64,000 bases of DNA. Origin: Ovoidimarina sp963698645. GTDB lineage: Bacteria; Pseudomonadota; Alphaproteobacteria; Rhodobacterales; Rhodobacteraceae. The notes under the pieces were generated by a model. The model was not told where the DNA came from. It made no database searches and saw nothing but the letters and a program-made list of their open reading frames with translations. The stretch is taken from assembly GCA_963698645.1 (NCBI GenBank), contig CAVORP010000003.1:434001-498000 (forward strand). Reading direction: 5' to 3'. Shown one piece after another: positions 17,242-27,245 of the stretch (positions are counted from its first letter, which is position 1; each line of letters starts with the position of its first letter). Made by a program: the position numbers and the translations under genes.

Positions 17242-19260
17242 CTAAACCAGATCCCTTGGCACGTCTTCCGACCATGACTTCTCCACCACAATGCCCTTAC
17301 CATCTTGCGCGGTGAGTGAGGCGGTCACGCGCCACGCGTCCTTCAGCGCCGCGACGCTGACCTCCGCCACAAGCTCCGTGTGCCAGTCGTCGCGCGAGAA
17401 ACTCTTTTCCCAGCGGCAGGTCCCGGTCGCCGAGTTCGGGTTGTCGGGGTGGATGTGGAAGGTCTCGCGCGACATCGCCCGCAAGGTGATGCCGGTGTGG
17501 AGATGCGTTACGAGGCCGGTGTCATCGAAGCGTTCGTAGGTTTCCTCTCCCGTGGCGTAGTCGATCGAACGGGTTCGTTGTCCGCCACCCGGTTCTATCG
17601 TCTCGGTTTCCAGCGCTGCGGCGCCTTCGGGCGGCGCGAAATCCGGCAATGGTGCTTCTGTTTCGGGTCTGGGGCGCAGCGGGAGATCAAGCCGGGCATG
17701 TTCGAGCGTCAGACGTGCCTTGTCGGCGGATGGCCAAATGATTGGCCAATAGGCCTGAGACAAGGCAAGCCGAAGGCGATAGCCTGATGGCAGTCGCTGG
17801 CCGATGACATTGAGCTGTATCGTGGCTTCGACCATCTCTCCGACCGGGAGCTGCGCGGGATCGGAGTGGCTCGCCCGGTGAGCCAGGTTGAGGACGCCAT
17901 GGGTGACGAACGTGGCGCTCCCGTCCGGCGCCACCAGTGACAGGACGGCGGCGAGGTTCGCTTGTGGGGCGTCCGCGGCGACGCGAATGTGGAGGTGCGG
18001 AAAACCGAGGATTTCCATATCGGCCTGCAACGGCTCTGTCTCGAAGAAGCGCATGAAACCCGCTTCGGCATTCTGGTCCAGCGGCCCGTCGGAACCGGCA
18101 CCATACATGCACCAGGACTGCGCCGCGTGGCCTGCGGTCTCGGGGCAGTCGATCACCAAGGTCTTGTCGCCGGGTTCGTCTGCAAGGCCTTGCGGCGTCA
18201 CATGAAACGACCGAAGCGTCGTCCTGTCCGAGGGCCAGGCGCGTTCGGCCACCCAGCGTCCCGGCCGCTCGACGGGCGCTGGTGCCGGTGGGGTCGCGTC
18301 CTGCATCCAAGCGCGGATCATCGGCTCGTTCATGATTCCGGTCTCAATGCCCTTCAGGTGTTGATCCCACCAGCGCAGGCATTCCTGCAGGAAACCGATC
18401 CGCGGGCCGGGTGAGGCGAAATGTGGATACTTGTGCGCCCACGGCCCGACCAGCGCCTTTCTGGGGCAACTCAAGTGCTCCATCATCCGGAAGATCGGAT
18501 TGGTGTAGCCGTCAGCATAGCCGCCGACTGCATATACCGGCACCTTTACTGCGCTGTAATCCTCGCAGATTGATCCGTGCTGGTAGAAATCGTCGCGCCG
18601 CTGGTGTCGGAACCAGTCCAGCATCCACAGACCGTTGTTTTCCAAGCGCTCGCGCCACATGTCGCGCCAACGGTCCACGCCGACGATGGCGGGGTCGGGC
18701 GGCGTATTTGCGATCGCGAATGCGGTGGCACCCCAGGCAAGCTTGTCGGTCAGCATCGCGCCGCCCATGAAGTGGATATCATCGGCATAGCGATCATCGG
18801 TGGAACACAAGGTGATGACGGCGCCAAGCGCCTTGGGCTGCAACGCTGCGACCTGCAGGCCATTGAACCCGCCCCAGGAAATTCCGATCATGCCGACCTT
18901 GCCCGAACACCATGGTTGAGCGGCGAGCCAGTCGATGACCGCCAGTGCGTCGTCCTGTTCCTGTTGCAAGTATTCGCCGAGACAGACACCTTCACTGTCG
19001 CCGGTGCCGCGCATGTCGACCCGCACCCCGGCATAGCCATGGCCCGCGAAGTAGGGATGCGTCAGGTGATCGCGCGCGACCGTGCCATCGCGCTTGCGAT
19101 AGGGCAGGTATTCGAGGATCGCGGGCACCGGATCGGCCTCGGCATCCACGGGAAGCCAAATCCGCGCGGCCAGCTTCGTGCCATCGGGCATGGGGATCCA
19201 TGTATTCTCGATCTCGCGGACTGGGCGGGGGAAGTCCGTACGGGTTGTCAGGTCTTTCAT
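17242..19260 (-). CDS. CocE/NonD family hydrolase 1 (X-Pro dipeptidyl-peptidase-like)
   Basis: This 672-residue alpha/beta hydrolase starts at ATG 19260 (MKDLTTRTDF). It has the family opening MPDGTKLAARIWLP, PAILEYLPYRKRD and VDMRGTGDSEG, the nucleophile elbow GISWGG, and the C-terminal jelly-roll X-Pro domain (VAEVSVAALKD). Members cleave acyl-ester or amide bonds, with cocaine esterase and X-prolyl peptidases the known examples. No signal peptide is seen, so it acts in the cytoplasm. It is 7 bases from the paralogous hydrolase and lies in the same operon as the dipeptide transporter, pointing to hydrolysis of the imported compound. Confidence 0.85.
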   Translation of the reverse strand: MKDLTTRTDFPRPVREIENTWIPMPDGTKLAARIWLPVDAEADPVPAILEYLPYRKRDGTVARDHLTHPYFAGHGYAGVRVDMRGTGDSEGVCLGEYLQQEQDDALAVIDWLAAQPWCSGKVGMIGISWGGFNGLQVAALQPKALGAVITLCSTDDRYADDIHFMGGAMLTDKLAWGATAFAIANTPPDPAIVGVDRWRDMWRERLENNGLWMLDWFRHQRRDDFYQHGSICEDYSAVKVPVYAVGGYADGYTNPIFRMMEHLSCPRKALVGPWAHKYPHFASPGPRIGFLQECLRWWDQHLKGIETGIMNEPMIRAWMQDATPPAPAPVERPGRWVAERAWPSDRTTLRSFHVTPQGLADEPGDKTLVIDCPETAGHAAQSWCMYGAGSDGPLDQNAEAGFMRFFETEPLQADMEILGFPHLHIRVAADAPQANLAAVLSLVAPDGSATFVTHGVLNLAHRASHSDPAQLPVGEMVEATIQLNVIGQRLPSGYRLRLALSQAYWPIIWPSADKARLTLEHARLDLPLRPRPETEAPLPDFAPPEGAAALETETIEPGGGQRTRSIDYATGEETYERFDDTGLVTHLHTGITLRAMSRETFHIHPDNPNSATGTCRWEKSFSRDDWHTELVAEVSVAALKDAWRVTASLTAQDGKGIVVEKSWSEDVPRDLV

Positions 19261-19267
19261 ATCAGTC

Positions 19268-21283
19268 TCACATGCCGTTGCGGGGAATCGTGAAGGTCTC
19301 ATCGTTCTCGAAGAAAAGCGCATCTCCGTTCCAGCACCGGATGCGCGCGGTCAGGTGGAACTCCGTCGCAGTCGCGGTCTGCTCCGCGAAACAATGGATC
19401 TTCACCTGCCAGTTGTCGCGGGTGAACCCCGCTGTCTGCTCCATTGTCGCGTGGGCGGTCAGCGGATCGTCAGCCTGGATCGAATAGCGGCGCTCGGAGA
19501 CGTCGGTCAGCACCGTGCCGATCTCGTCGAGACGCATGTCGCCGACGGGGCCGAAAACGCCGCCATCGATGAAAAAGCGGTGTGTCATCTCTCCGGTGGT
19601 CAGATCGGTGTGGACCGAGCGCTCCATCGAGCCGTCGCGTACCCGGGTGACGGGCTGTTTGCGATCCCGCGCAGGCGGCTCGGGCAAGAAACGGGGATCG
19701 GGGGCGTCAGGAGTTGCGGAACGGACGGGCAGGCGCAGGGCCGAGCTGCCGGGGCGGACGCTCAACGTCACCGGTTCGGGCGCGGGCCAGAGGATCGGCC
19801 AATAGGTCGATGCGATTTGCACGACAAGGCGATGGCCCTCCAGAACCCTGTAGCCGATGCCATGAAGCGGCACGGTGACAGCCATCTCTTCGCCCGGCAC
19901 GACGGATGATGGCTCAGTGTCGTTATGCCGGAGCATCAGGTTGCAAAAACCCCGAGCGATCAGCATTTGCGCGCCGTCCGGTGCCTCGTCCACCAGAAGT
20001 GCCGCGACGAAACCCTGCGCCCGATCAGCAGTGACCGCCAGGTCGAGGCGCGGCTGGCCGAGGATATCCAGCGGCGCGTCCAAGATGTCACCCCGGAACT
20101 GCAACGCCCCGCCGGCATCGATCCTACAATCGGTCGGCATGTCGCCCGGGATCGCGAAGGAGCACATGTCCCCGCCCGCCGCGCCGAACGTCTGGGGCGA
20201 GCATATGGTCAGCGGCGTGCCGTCCTGTGCCGCATCGCCCAGTGTTCCGGCATTCAGCCAATGCACAGACTCCGAGACATTCGGTGAGGGCCATTCGGCC
20301 TCCTCGATCCAGCGGCCCGGCCGGTGTTTCTGCGCGCCTTTCGGCGGCACGCTCTCCTGCAGCCAGAACCGCAACGGCGGCTCATCCATCAGCCCGTTAT
20401 CCTTGCCCTTGAGCCAGTGATCCCAGAACCGAATGACCTCGGCCACGAAATCGGCCTTTGGCGTGGGCGAGCCTTCGTGCGGGAAAAGATGCGCCCATGG
20501 GCCCATCATTACCTTGACCGGACCCTTCAAGTGCTTGGCGATGCGGAATGGCGTGTCGCGAAACAGGTCCGCCCAACCACCGAAGAAATAGACTGGAACC
20601 TCCACGCCGTCGTAATCCTCGCAGATCGAGCCGCGCCGCCACATCTCGTCATGTGTCTGATGCTCCAGCCACATCGCGGGCCAGAACCGCGCACCCTCCA
20701 GACGTTCGCGCCACATGTCCTGCCAGCGATCCCCGACGATTTCCGGATCGGGCGGCATCGCGTTGTAAAGCTGCATGATCGAGCCCCACCAGAAATTGTC
20801 GTTGGCAAGGCAGCCACCGTAGAAATGGATATCCTCGCGCCAGCGGTCGTCGGTCCCCATGACCGGGGCGATGGCCTTCAGCGCGGGCGGCCGTGTTGCG
20901 GCTACCTGGAAGGCGTTGTATGCGCCCCAGCTCTTTCCGAACATGCCGACACTGCCGTCGCACCAGTCCTGCGCCGCGATCCACTGTACGACGTCGTGAC
21001 CGTCCTGGATTTCCTGGTGGGAGTACTCGTCCTTGGCCAGGCCGTCGCTGTCGCCGTAGCCTCGAATGTCAACCCGGATCGAGGCGTAACCGGCTTCCGC
21101 GAACAGGGGGTGCATGCTCTCGTCGCGCATCCGCGTTCGGTCGCGGCGGCGATAGGGGATGTATTCGAGGATGCAGGGCAGGGGGCCCACGTCCCGCGGC
21201 AGCCAAAGACGGGCCGCAAGCTGCGTGCCGTCCGGCAATGTGATCCAGATGGTTTCCTGCACATCGATTGCGGCTTTGGTCAT
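19268..21283 (-). CDS. CocE/NonD family hydrolase 2
   Basis: This paralog of the previous gene has 671 residues from ATG 21283, which overlaps the stop of the ATPase gene as ATGA. Motifs are LPDGTQLAARLWLPRD, CILEYIPYRRRD, VDIRGYGDSDG and the nucleophile region GMFGKSWGAYNAF. The second hydrolase has GKSWGA where the first has GISWGG. Both keep the acid/histidine region around a PWAH motif (VGPWAHKYPHF and MGPWAHLFPHE). Two divergent copies next to one importer suggest two steps or two substrate classes. The family assignment is secure and the substrate unknown. Confidence 0.85.
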   Translation of the reverse strand: MTKAAIDVQETIWITLPDGTQLAARLWLPRDVGPLPCILEYIPYRRRDRTRMRDESMHPLFAEAGYASIRVDIRGYGDSDGLAKDEYSHQEIQDGHDVVQWIAAQDWCDGSVGMFGKSWGAYNAFQVAATRPPALKAIAPVMGTDDRWREDIHFYGGCLANDNFWWGSIMQLYNAMPPDPEIVGDRWQDMWRERLEGARFWPAMWLEHQTHDEMWRRGSICEDYDGVEVPVYFFGGWADLFRDTPFRIAKHLKGPVKVMMGPWAHLFPHEGSPTPKADFVAEVIRFWDHWLKGKDNGLMDEPPLRFWLQESVPPKGAQKHRPGRWIEEAEWPSPNVSESVHWLNAGTLGDAAQDGTPLTICSPQTFGAAGGDMCSFAIPGDMPTDCRIDAGGALQFRGDILDAPLDILGQPRLDLAVTADRAQGFVAALLVDEAPDGAQMLIARGFCNLMLRHNDTEPSSVVPGEEMAVTVPLHGIGYRVLEGHRLVVQIASTYWPILWPAPEPVTLSVRPGSSALRLPVRSATPDAPDPRFLPEPPARDRKQPVTRVRDGSMERSVHTDLTTGEMTHRFFIDGGVFGPVGDMRLDEIGTVLTDVSERRYSIQADDPLTAHATMEQTAGFTRDNWQVKIHCFAEQTATATEFHLTARIRCWNGDALFFENDETFTIPRNGM

Positions 21284-22278
21284 GCCTGTTCCTTGTGCTT
21301 TGACGGGACGCGTGCGCCGGGGGTAAGGGGAAAGTGACAGGCGATGCGGCGCGATCCGGTCTCGACCACCGGCGGCGGGACGCTGTGGCAGATCTCCTGC
21401 ACCCAGGGGCAGCGGGTGTGGAACTCGCATCCCGACGGCCGATTCAGAAGCGAGGGAACCTCGGCCGGCAATGCGATCCTGTCATGGAGCTTGTCGGGGT
21501 CCGGTTCCGGATTGGCCGAAAGAAGTGCTGACGTATAGGGATGGGCCGGCGTGTCGAAGACATCTTCGGTGGTTCCTGTTTCCACGAACCGCCCCAGATA
21601 CATCACCGCCACACGGTCGGCGATGTGATGCACCACATGCAGGTTGTGGGTGATGATGAGCATGGCGAGACCCAGCCTTTCGCGCAGGTCGTTGAGGAGG
21701 TTCAGCACCTCTCCCTGCACTGATACGTCGAGCCCCGCCGTCGGCTCGTCCGCGATAATCAGCGAGGGATCAAGCGCGATGGCGCGGGCCACACCCACCC
21801 GGCGCGCCTGTCCGCCTGAAAGCTGGTGTGGAAAGCGCGACGCGAAATCCTGTGTAAGACCGACCAGTGAAAGAAGCCGTGCGGTCTCCTCCTTCAGATC
21901 GCGCCCGCCGAGGCCGTGAATTCGGAACGGTTCAGTCACCAGATCGCCGACCGTCATACGCGGCGAAAGCGATCCGACCGGGTCCTGAAACATCATCGCC
22001 ATGCTGCGGCGGAGCGGTTTCATCGCCGACCGCGACAGTGTGTCGATGCGCGTGCCGTTGAAGGCAATCGTACCCGCCGAGATCGGCTGCAGCCCGTTGA
22101 CGGCGCGCGCAAGGGTCGTCTTTCCTGAGCCGGACTCACCCACTAGGGCGAAAGTCTCGCCGCGCCGAATATCGAGGCTGACCCCGGCCACACCCAGGAT
22201 CGAGGAACGGGTCATCAGGCCGCCCGTCGGAAACGAAACCTGCACGTCGCGGACCGAGAGGATCGGATCGTCGGTCAC
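21280..22278 (-). CDS. Dipeptide/oligopeptide ABC transporter ATPase (DppF/OppF-like)
   Basis: This 332-residue ATPase has Walker A GESGSGKTTLARA, signature LSGGQARRVGVARA, Walker B LIIADEPTAGLD and the C-terminal oligopeptide-transporter extension with the iron-sulfur-type cysteine cluster (CEFHTRCPWVQEICH). It overlaps the DppD-like gene by 4 bases upstream and the hydrolase by 4 bases downstream, so all are translationally coupled. It powers import through the two permeases at 23263-25069. Confidence 0.88.
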   Translation of the reverse strand: MTDDPILSVRDVQVSFPTGGLMTRSSILGVAGVSLDIRRGETFALVGESGSGKTTLARAVNGLQPISAGTIAFNGTRIDTLSRSAMKPLRRSMAMMFQDPVGSLSPRMTVGDLVTEPFRIHGLGGRDLKEETARLLSLVGLTQDFASRFPHQLSGGQARRVGVARAIALDPSLIIADEPTAGLDVSVQGEVLNLLNDLRERLGLAMLIITHNLHVVHHIADRVAVMYLGRFVETGTTEDVFDTPAHPYTSALLSANPEPDPDKLHDRIALPAEVPSLLNRPSGCEFHTRCPWVQEICHSVPPPVVETGSRRIACHFPLTPGARVPSKHKEQA

Positions 22279-23262
22279 GTCGTTACCTCCGTCCCGTGAA
22301 GATGCGGCGCCTTGTGGCAGCGCACCCGGTGCCGGTCGCCAAGCTCCAACTCGGATTGCGGTTCATTACAGGCAGGGCCGGCCAGGTGGCAACGGGGTCG
22401 GAAGACGCAGCCGCGAGGACGCGCGCGAAGATCGGGGACCTCTCCCGGAATCGTCGGCAGGTTCCGCGTCCGCGCCGTCTGACGGGCCGGGTCGCATTCC
22501 AGAAGGCGCATCGTGTAGGGGTGGCGTGCGTCGTTGAACACCTGCCGCACGTCGCCGCGTTCGACCACTTCGCCCGCATACATCACGACGACATCGTCGC
22601 AAAGTTCGGCGATTACGCCCAGATGGTGCGAAATGAACAGGACTGAACAACCGATCTTGTCCTGCAAGTTTTTCAGAAGCTCGATTGTTGCGACTTCGAG
22701 CGTGGCGTCGAGCGCCGTTGTCGGCTCGTCCGCGATCAGCAACGCGGGTTCCATCATCAGTGCCATGGCGATGGCGATGCGCTGCTTCATACCGCCCGAG
22801 AACTGGTGCGGATAGCGCGTCAGCGCGGATTTCGCGTCGGGGATGCGGACGAGCTCCAGCATCTCGGTGGCGCGGGCCAGCTTTGCGGCTTGGGACAGAC
22901 CCGAACGGTACTGGATGTTTACCATCTGCCACCCGATCGAGAAAACCGGGTTGAGCGCGCCCATGGGATCCTGAAAAACCGTGGAAATGCGTAACCCTCG
23001 CAGGGCGCGCATCTTCTTGGGGGACAGGCCCACGAGGTTGGTCCGGCCTTCGAAATCGATCTGGCCTCCAGTGACGCTGCCGTTGTCGGCCAGCAGCCCG
23101 AGTATCGCGTTGATCAGAGTGGACTTGCCGCAACCCGATTTCGCCCACGATGCCGACGATGCGCCGTTCGGGCACATCGAAACTCACATCCTTTAGCGCA
23201 TGGAGCGGACCGGCCTCGGTAGCGAAAACCACGTTCAGGTTTTGGATAGAGAGGACCGTCAT
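22275..23262 (-). CDS. Dipeptide/oligopeptide ABC transporter ATPase (DppD/OppD-like), frameshifted
   Basis: The N-terminus (MTVLSIQNLNVVFAT) starts at ATG 23262. The frame breaks in the middle of Walker A: one frame reads GIVGEIGLRQVH and the other continues SGCGKSTLINAILG. Removing one base from the TTT run at 23139-23141 restores a perfect Walker A. The rest is normal: signature FSGGMKQRIAIAMAL, LIADEPTTALDAT, and the C-terminal CVFRPRCHLAGPAC cluster. The precise homopolymer location makes a sequencing indel more likely than true decay. It pairs with the OppF-like ATPase. Confidence 0.82.
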
Positions 23263-24144
23263 CTATCGCCCTTTCAGCCGGGGGTCGAAGACGTCGCGCA
23301 ACGTCTCGCCCAGAAAAGTAAAGCCAAGCGTGGTGATTATGATCGGCAGGCCGCCGGCAATGGCGATCCACGGCGTTTCCCGGATGTTGGCGAACCCGTC
23401 GTTCAGAATGGATCCCCAGGATGGTGTCGGGGGTCGCACGCCAAGGCCGAGGAAACTCATGCCCGCTTCAATTGCGATGACGACCGGAATGTCCATCGAG
23501 GCCAGGATCACCAGCGGTCCAATGACGTTGGGCAGGATGTGGACGCGCAGGATGCGCGCGGTCGACGCGCCCATGCTCTGCGCCGCGGTGACAAATTCAG
23601 ATGTCTTCAGCGAGATGGTTTGGGTGCGGACGATCCTTGCATATCCCGGCACGTTCACGAGGATCACCACGATCATCACGGCGGTCAGCGACGGGCCGGT
23701 CAGCGTCACGAGCGCCAGCGCCAGCATCACCGTGGGAAAGCTCTTGAGGGCATCGAAGATCAAGATCATGACGTTGTCGAGCCAGCGCGGTCCGTAACCT
23801 GCGATCAGGCCCAATACGATGCCCAGGGCGAGCGATATCGCCGTGGAGACAAGCGCGACGTAAAGCGCGATGCGCCCGCCATGCAGCACACGGGAAAACA
23901 GGTCCCGGCCAAGTTGATCAGTTCCCAACAGGTGCGCCGACGACGGATCAAGAAACCGGTCGCGCGGACTGATTGCCGACGGCTCGTACTGCGTCAGCAG
24001 GGTCGCCAGGGCAGCCCCCAGCACGACGACCATCACCAGCACGACGCCGAACACGCCAAGCGGTTCTCGCAAGACCTTGCGGACCTGCGGCCAAAGGCCT
24101 GCCGGTGCTTCCGGGGCGGGTGGGTCAGAAACTGCTTCGGACAC
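23263..24144 (-). CDS. Dipeptide ABC transporter permease (DppC-like)
   Basis: This 293-residue inner-membrane permease starts at GTG 24144, overlapping the upstream permease by 20 bases. The N-terminal cytoplasmic segment (VRKVLREPLGVFG) precedes the first membrane span. The periplasmic stretch DPSSAHLLGTDQLGRDLFSR and the coupling loop AAQSMGASTARILRVHILPN are diagnostic of DppC/OppC. It is intact. Confidence 0.9.
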   Translation of the reverse strand: MSEAVSDPPAPEAPAGLWPQVRKVLREPLGVFGVVLVMVVVLGAALATLLTQYEPSAISPRDRFLDPSSAHLLGTDQLGRDLFSRVLHGGRIALYVALVSTAISLALGIVLGLIAGYGPRWLDNVMILIFDALKSFPTVMLALALVTLTGPSLTAVMIVVILVNVPGYARIVRTQTISLKTSEFVTAAQSMGASTARILRVHILPNVIGPLVILASMDIPVVIAIEAGMSFLGLGVRPPTPSWGSILNDGFANIRETPWIAIAGGLPIIITTLGFTFLGETLRDVFDPRLKGR

Positions 24145-25069
24145 GGGGGTCGAGCACTCCGATGATGAGGTCCGCGATCAGATTGACGAGGACGAAAAAG
24201 ACCGTTGTCAGCAGGACGGCGCCGGTCACCACCGGAAAGTTGCGGGTCAGGATCGCGTCGTAGACAAGCCGCCCGATGCCCGGACGGGCAAACACGATCT
24301 CGGCGAAGACTGCCGAGGACAGCATCTGTCCGACGCCGATGCCCAGCAGAGTGACGGTGGGAAGGATGGCGATTGTCAACGCATAGCGGAACGTGATCAG
24401 ATTCTCCGGAAGTCCAAAGGCACGCGCGGTCCGGATATGGGAGGTTTCCAGCACTTCGAGCATCGAGGCGCGCACCATGCGCGCGATATAGCCGACCCAG
24501 CCCAGACCGACGGCAAGCGATGGCAGGATGAGGTGCACGAGCTGATCTCCGAGATCGCCGGGTTCGCCCGCTCCGATGGCGGGCAGCCATCGCAGGCCCA
24601 CCGCGAAGATCAACAGCGCGTAGATCGCGACAACGAAGGACGGGATTGCGATCACGGCGACCGACAGCACGCCGACTAGCCTGTCTGCGAGGCTACCGCG
24701 CTTGACCGCCGCCCAACAGCCGAGCGGGATTCCGAGACCTACCGACCAGGTCAGGCCACCGACGATCAGCGCCAGTGTATAGGGCAACTGCTCAAGCACC
24801 ACGTCGATGACCGGACGGCCCGAGAGGACCTCGTTTCCGAAATCGCCACGCCAGGCGGAACTGTAGAAGTTCCAGAATTGCACCCACACCGGTTGGTCGA
24901 GGCCCATGCGGATGCGCAAAGCCTCCTTCATCGCCTCGCTGGCGCGGGGCCCGAGGGCGACGGAGGCAGGATCGCCCGGGATCAGATAGATCATGCAAAA
25001 CAGGAGCGCCATGGCCACCGAGACGATGACGATGGACAGACCGAGGCGCTTGGTCGCGTAGCTCAGCAT
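24125..25069 (-). CDS. Dipeptide ABC transporter permease (DppB-like)
   Basis: This 314-residue permease has a first membrane span at the N-terminus (LGLSIVIVSVAMALLF), then MIYLIPGDPA, the conserved DppB signature. It continues with a coupling loop HIRTARAFGLPENLITFRYA. It is intact, with the usual six-span topology. It is separated by 64 bases from the binding-protein gene upstream, within the same operon. Confidence 0.9.
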   Translation of the reverse strand: MLSYATKRLGLSIVIVSVAMALLFCMIYLIPGDPASVALGPRASEAMKEALRIRMGLDQPVWVQFWNFYSSAWRGDFGNEVLSGRPVIDVVLEQLPYTLALIVGGLTWSVGLGIPLGCWAAVKRGSLADRLVGVLSVAVIAIPSFVVAIYALLIFAVGLRWLPAIGAGEPGDLGDQLVHLILPSLAVGLGWVGYIARMVRASMLEVLETSHIRTARAFGLPENLITFRYALTIAILPTVTLLGIGVGQMLSSAVFAEIVFARPGIGRLVYDAILTRNFPVVTGAVLLTTVFFVLVNLIADLIIGVLDPRVRSSF

Positions 25070-25133
25070 GACGGGCTCCGGGGAAAGGGGGAGAGCGGCG
25101 GCAGGGGTCTGACCCGCGCCGCAGTCCCTTGGA

Positions 25134-26693
25134 TTACGACGAGGTGAACTTGCCCAGAAGCGGCTCGCCGTTCGGCTTCAGGCCGGGATCGATGGTGTCA
25201 CGATGCAGCACGCCCGTCACCTCATGTGTGAGGAAGACATACTGGCCGGATTCGTCCATCAGGTCCTGCATCCGCTTGTAGATCACATCCCGTTCCGCCG
25301 GGTCGAGCGTGACGAGGCCGCGGGCATGAAGCTCGGCGTATTCCGCATCATCGAAGCGTTCCCAGTTCCAGACACCGACCTGTTCAGGCGTGAACCAGAC
25401 CGTCGCCCATGACGGATCGGGCTCCATCGAGAAGCGGCCGAGGACAAGTTGGAGTTCCTGCCAGTAGTCGCCTGAATTCTCATCGCCGAGTGTCCAGAAT
25501 GTTCCGCTGTCGTTTTGCTTGATTTCGCAGTTGATTCCGACATCCGCCAGGTTTGCCTGGATGACCTGCGCTGCTGTCAAACGCTCGGACTGGTTGAGGA
25601 TGTCGAGCGTCACGAATAGATCGCTGATACCTTCTTGTGCCAGAAGCTCACGCGCGCGGTCGGGATTGTAGTCGTAGAGCACCGCGTCGCGGTGGCCCGG
25701 CAGGCCCGGTGCGATGATGCCGGTCGAAACCGCCGCCGCTCCGAAGTAGGCCGCATCCACAACCGTTTCCCGGTCGATGGCGTGCTGGATTGCCCGGCGG
25801 ACGTTTGGATTATCGAGCGGCGGGGCAACCTTGTTCATCCCCATCCAAACATAGGCGAGCGATGGCTTCTCGACCACGACGCCACCCTCCGGGGTGTTTT
25901 CGCGAAGGCGCTGGATCGAGCTGACGGCCGTCCAGGTGTAATCGAGATCGCCCGCTTCGAACCCGAGCTCTGCGGTCGAGGGGTCTTCGATGGGGATGAT
26001 GTGGATTTCCTCGAAACCGCCCGGCTCACCCGGCCAGTCGGGGTTGCGCACCAGTGTCGTGCGTTGCCGTGGCACCCAGTCGGTCAGAAGATAGCGGCCC
26101 GATTGTGCGACCGGTTCAGTTGTCATTTCACCGCCCAGATCTTCCATCGCGCGGCGCGAAAGGATTGAACAGGTCGACGTCGGCAGGGTAGAGGTCCAAA
26201 GCGGCGCAAATGCTTCTCTGAGGTGAATCCGACCCGACAGATCGTCGATGACCTCGACCTCGCGTAGCGAAGCCCAGTCTCCGGCATAAGGACTGTCGAG
26301 GTCAGGGTTGGCGACACGCTCGATCGAGAATTTCACGTCGTCCGCGGTCATCTGGCCGTAGCCATCGGTGAACATGATCCCGTCACGCAGGCGGAAGAAC
26401 ACTGTCAACTCGTCCTCCTGGGTCATCTCCTCGGCCGCGTAGAGCTGCCAGGACCACTCGTCGCCGGGCGTGTTCGTGACGAGACCGGCGAAGATCTCGC
26501 GGATGATGTCACCCTCGGGCGCAGAAAGGCGAAACGCCGGGTCGAGAACCTGCAGGTCGCTGTAAGAGCGTACGGTCAGCACGCGCCCATCCTGGCTGAT
26601 GGCCATATTGGGCCAGACGAGGCCGGCGGCGCCAAGCGCGCCTGCTCCGGCCATCAGGCCGCGGCGGGAGATATTGAACGTGGATTTGGTCAT
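25134..26693 (-). CDS. Dipeptide-type extracytoplasmic solute-binding protein (SBP family 5)
   Basis: This protein has 519 residues from ATG 26693; the frame opens further upstream, but the leader begins here. The N-terminus has a twin-arginine motif (SRRGLMAGAGALGAAG), so export is probably by the Tat route. Family motifs include LTVRSYSDLQVLDPAF, the LRDGIMFTDG region and NVRRAIQHAIDRETVV. It is the first gene of the transporter operon and sets ligand specificity; the ligand may be a peptide, glutathione-like compound or amide. The promoter should lie in the 26694-27245 region, which also holds a cupin fragment. Confidence 0.88.
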   Translation of the reverse strand: MTKSTFNISRRGLMAGAGALGAAGLVWPNMAISQDGRVLTVRSYSDLQVLDPAFRLSAPEGDIIREIFAGLVTNTPGDEWSWQLYAAEEMTQEDELTVFFRLRDGIMFTDGYGQMTADDVKFSIERVANPDLDSPYAGDWASLREVEVIDDLSGRIHLREAFAPLWTSTLPTSTCSILSRRAMEDLGGEMTTEPVAQSGRYLLTDWVPRQRTTLVRNPDWPGEPGGFEEIHIIPIEDPSTAELGFEAGDLDYTWTAVSSIQRLRENTPEGGVVVEKPSLAYVWMGMNKVAPPLDNPNVRRAIQHAIDRETVVDAAYFGAAAVSTGIIAPGLPGHRDAVLYDYNPDRARELLAQEGISDLFVTLDILNQSERLTAAQVIQANLADVGINCEIKQNDSGTFWTLGDENSGDYWQELQLVLGRFSMEPDPSWATVWFTPEQVGVWNWERFDDAEYAELHARGLVTLDPAERDVIYKRMQDLMDESGQYVFLTHEVTGVLHRDTIDPGLKPNGEPLLGKFTSS

Positions 26694-26712
26694 GTCGTTG
26701 TTCCCTAATGGA

Positions 26713-26994
26713 TTACTGTGGAGCGATCTCGCGCCGCTTTTCCGTTTCAAGATGGAGGGCAATTGCCCCGCTTGCTTCTCTTTCGTTCGGCGTTCCTCCC
26801 ACACGGGTTCTATGGCCGCCCTGTGCCTTGCCTACCCGATGCGTCGCTTCTTTGGGCAGAATGACCGGCGCGTTTACCCAGATGGCCCGCGTCGTCGCCC
26901 CGCCGCAGCTATAGGTGCGATGCGGCACGTCACCGGGGATCGAAAAACTGTCACTGGCCCGAAGCGTAATCTCTTCGTCCTCGAAACGAAGCAT
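26713..26994 (-). pseudogene. Cupin-domain fragment (possible HTH-cupin regulator remnant)
   Basis: The first 50 residues (ITLRASDSFSIPGDVPHRTY, then TRAIWVNAPVILPKEA) are the C-terminal cupin strand pair seen at the end of XRE-cupin regulators. The upstream continuation (LSNQEKYVAVTA) contains a TAG, and no helix-turn-helix is visible, so only the tail remains. The last 40 residues are not cupin-like. It may be the remnant of the regulator of the peptide operon. Confidence 0.5.
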
Positions 26995-27245
26995 CGGATC
27001 GCCCTCAGCCCCGACGCCGCCGTTCCCCTAGGCGGTCACCGCCACATATTTTTCTTGGTTGCTCAAGTGAGCGCCCCGATCCTGCAATGTTATTTAGGTT
27101 ACGTGGCGTCAATATTCTCGTAAAGGAATTTCTGAGAGGGGTTCCTTCCTCGCGATCCCGATAGGGCGGGCGAAGCGCCAAGGCCGCCGCGCACCCTCTC
27201 GGGCGACCCGTCTGCCAAGCTCTGACGGCCGGTCGGCCCGCCCGG

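Noticed and set aside
20324..21337. A 337-residue plus-strand frame inside the second CocE hydrolase
   Set aside because: It is the antisense shadow of a GC-rich gene with full family motifs on the minus strand; the plus-strand product has no recognisable fold.
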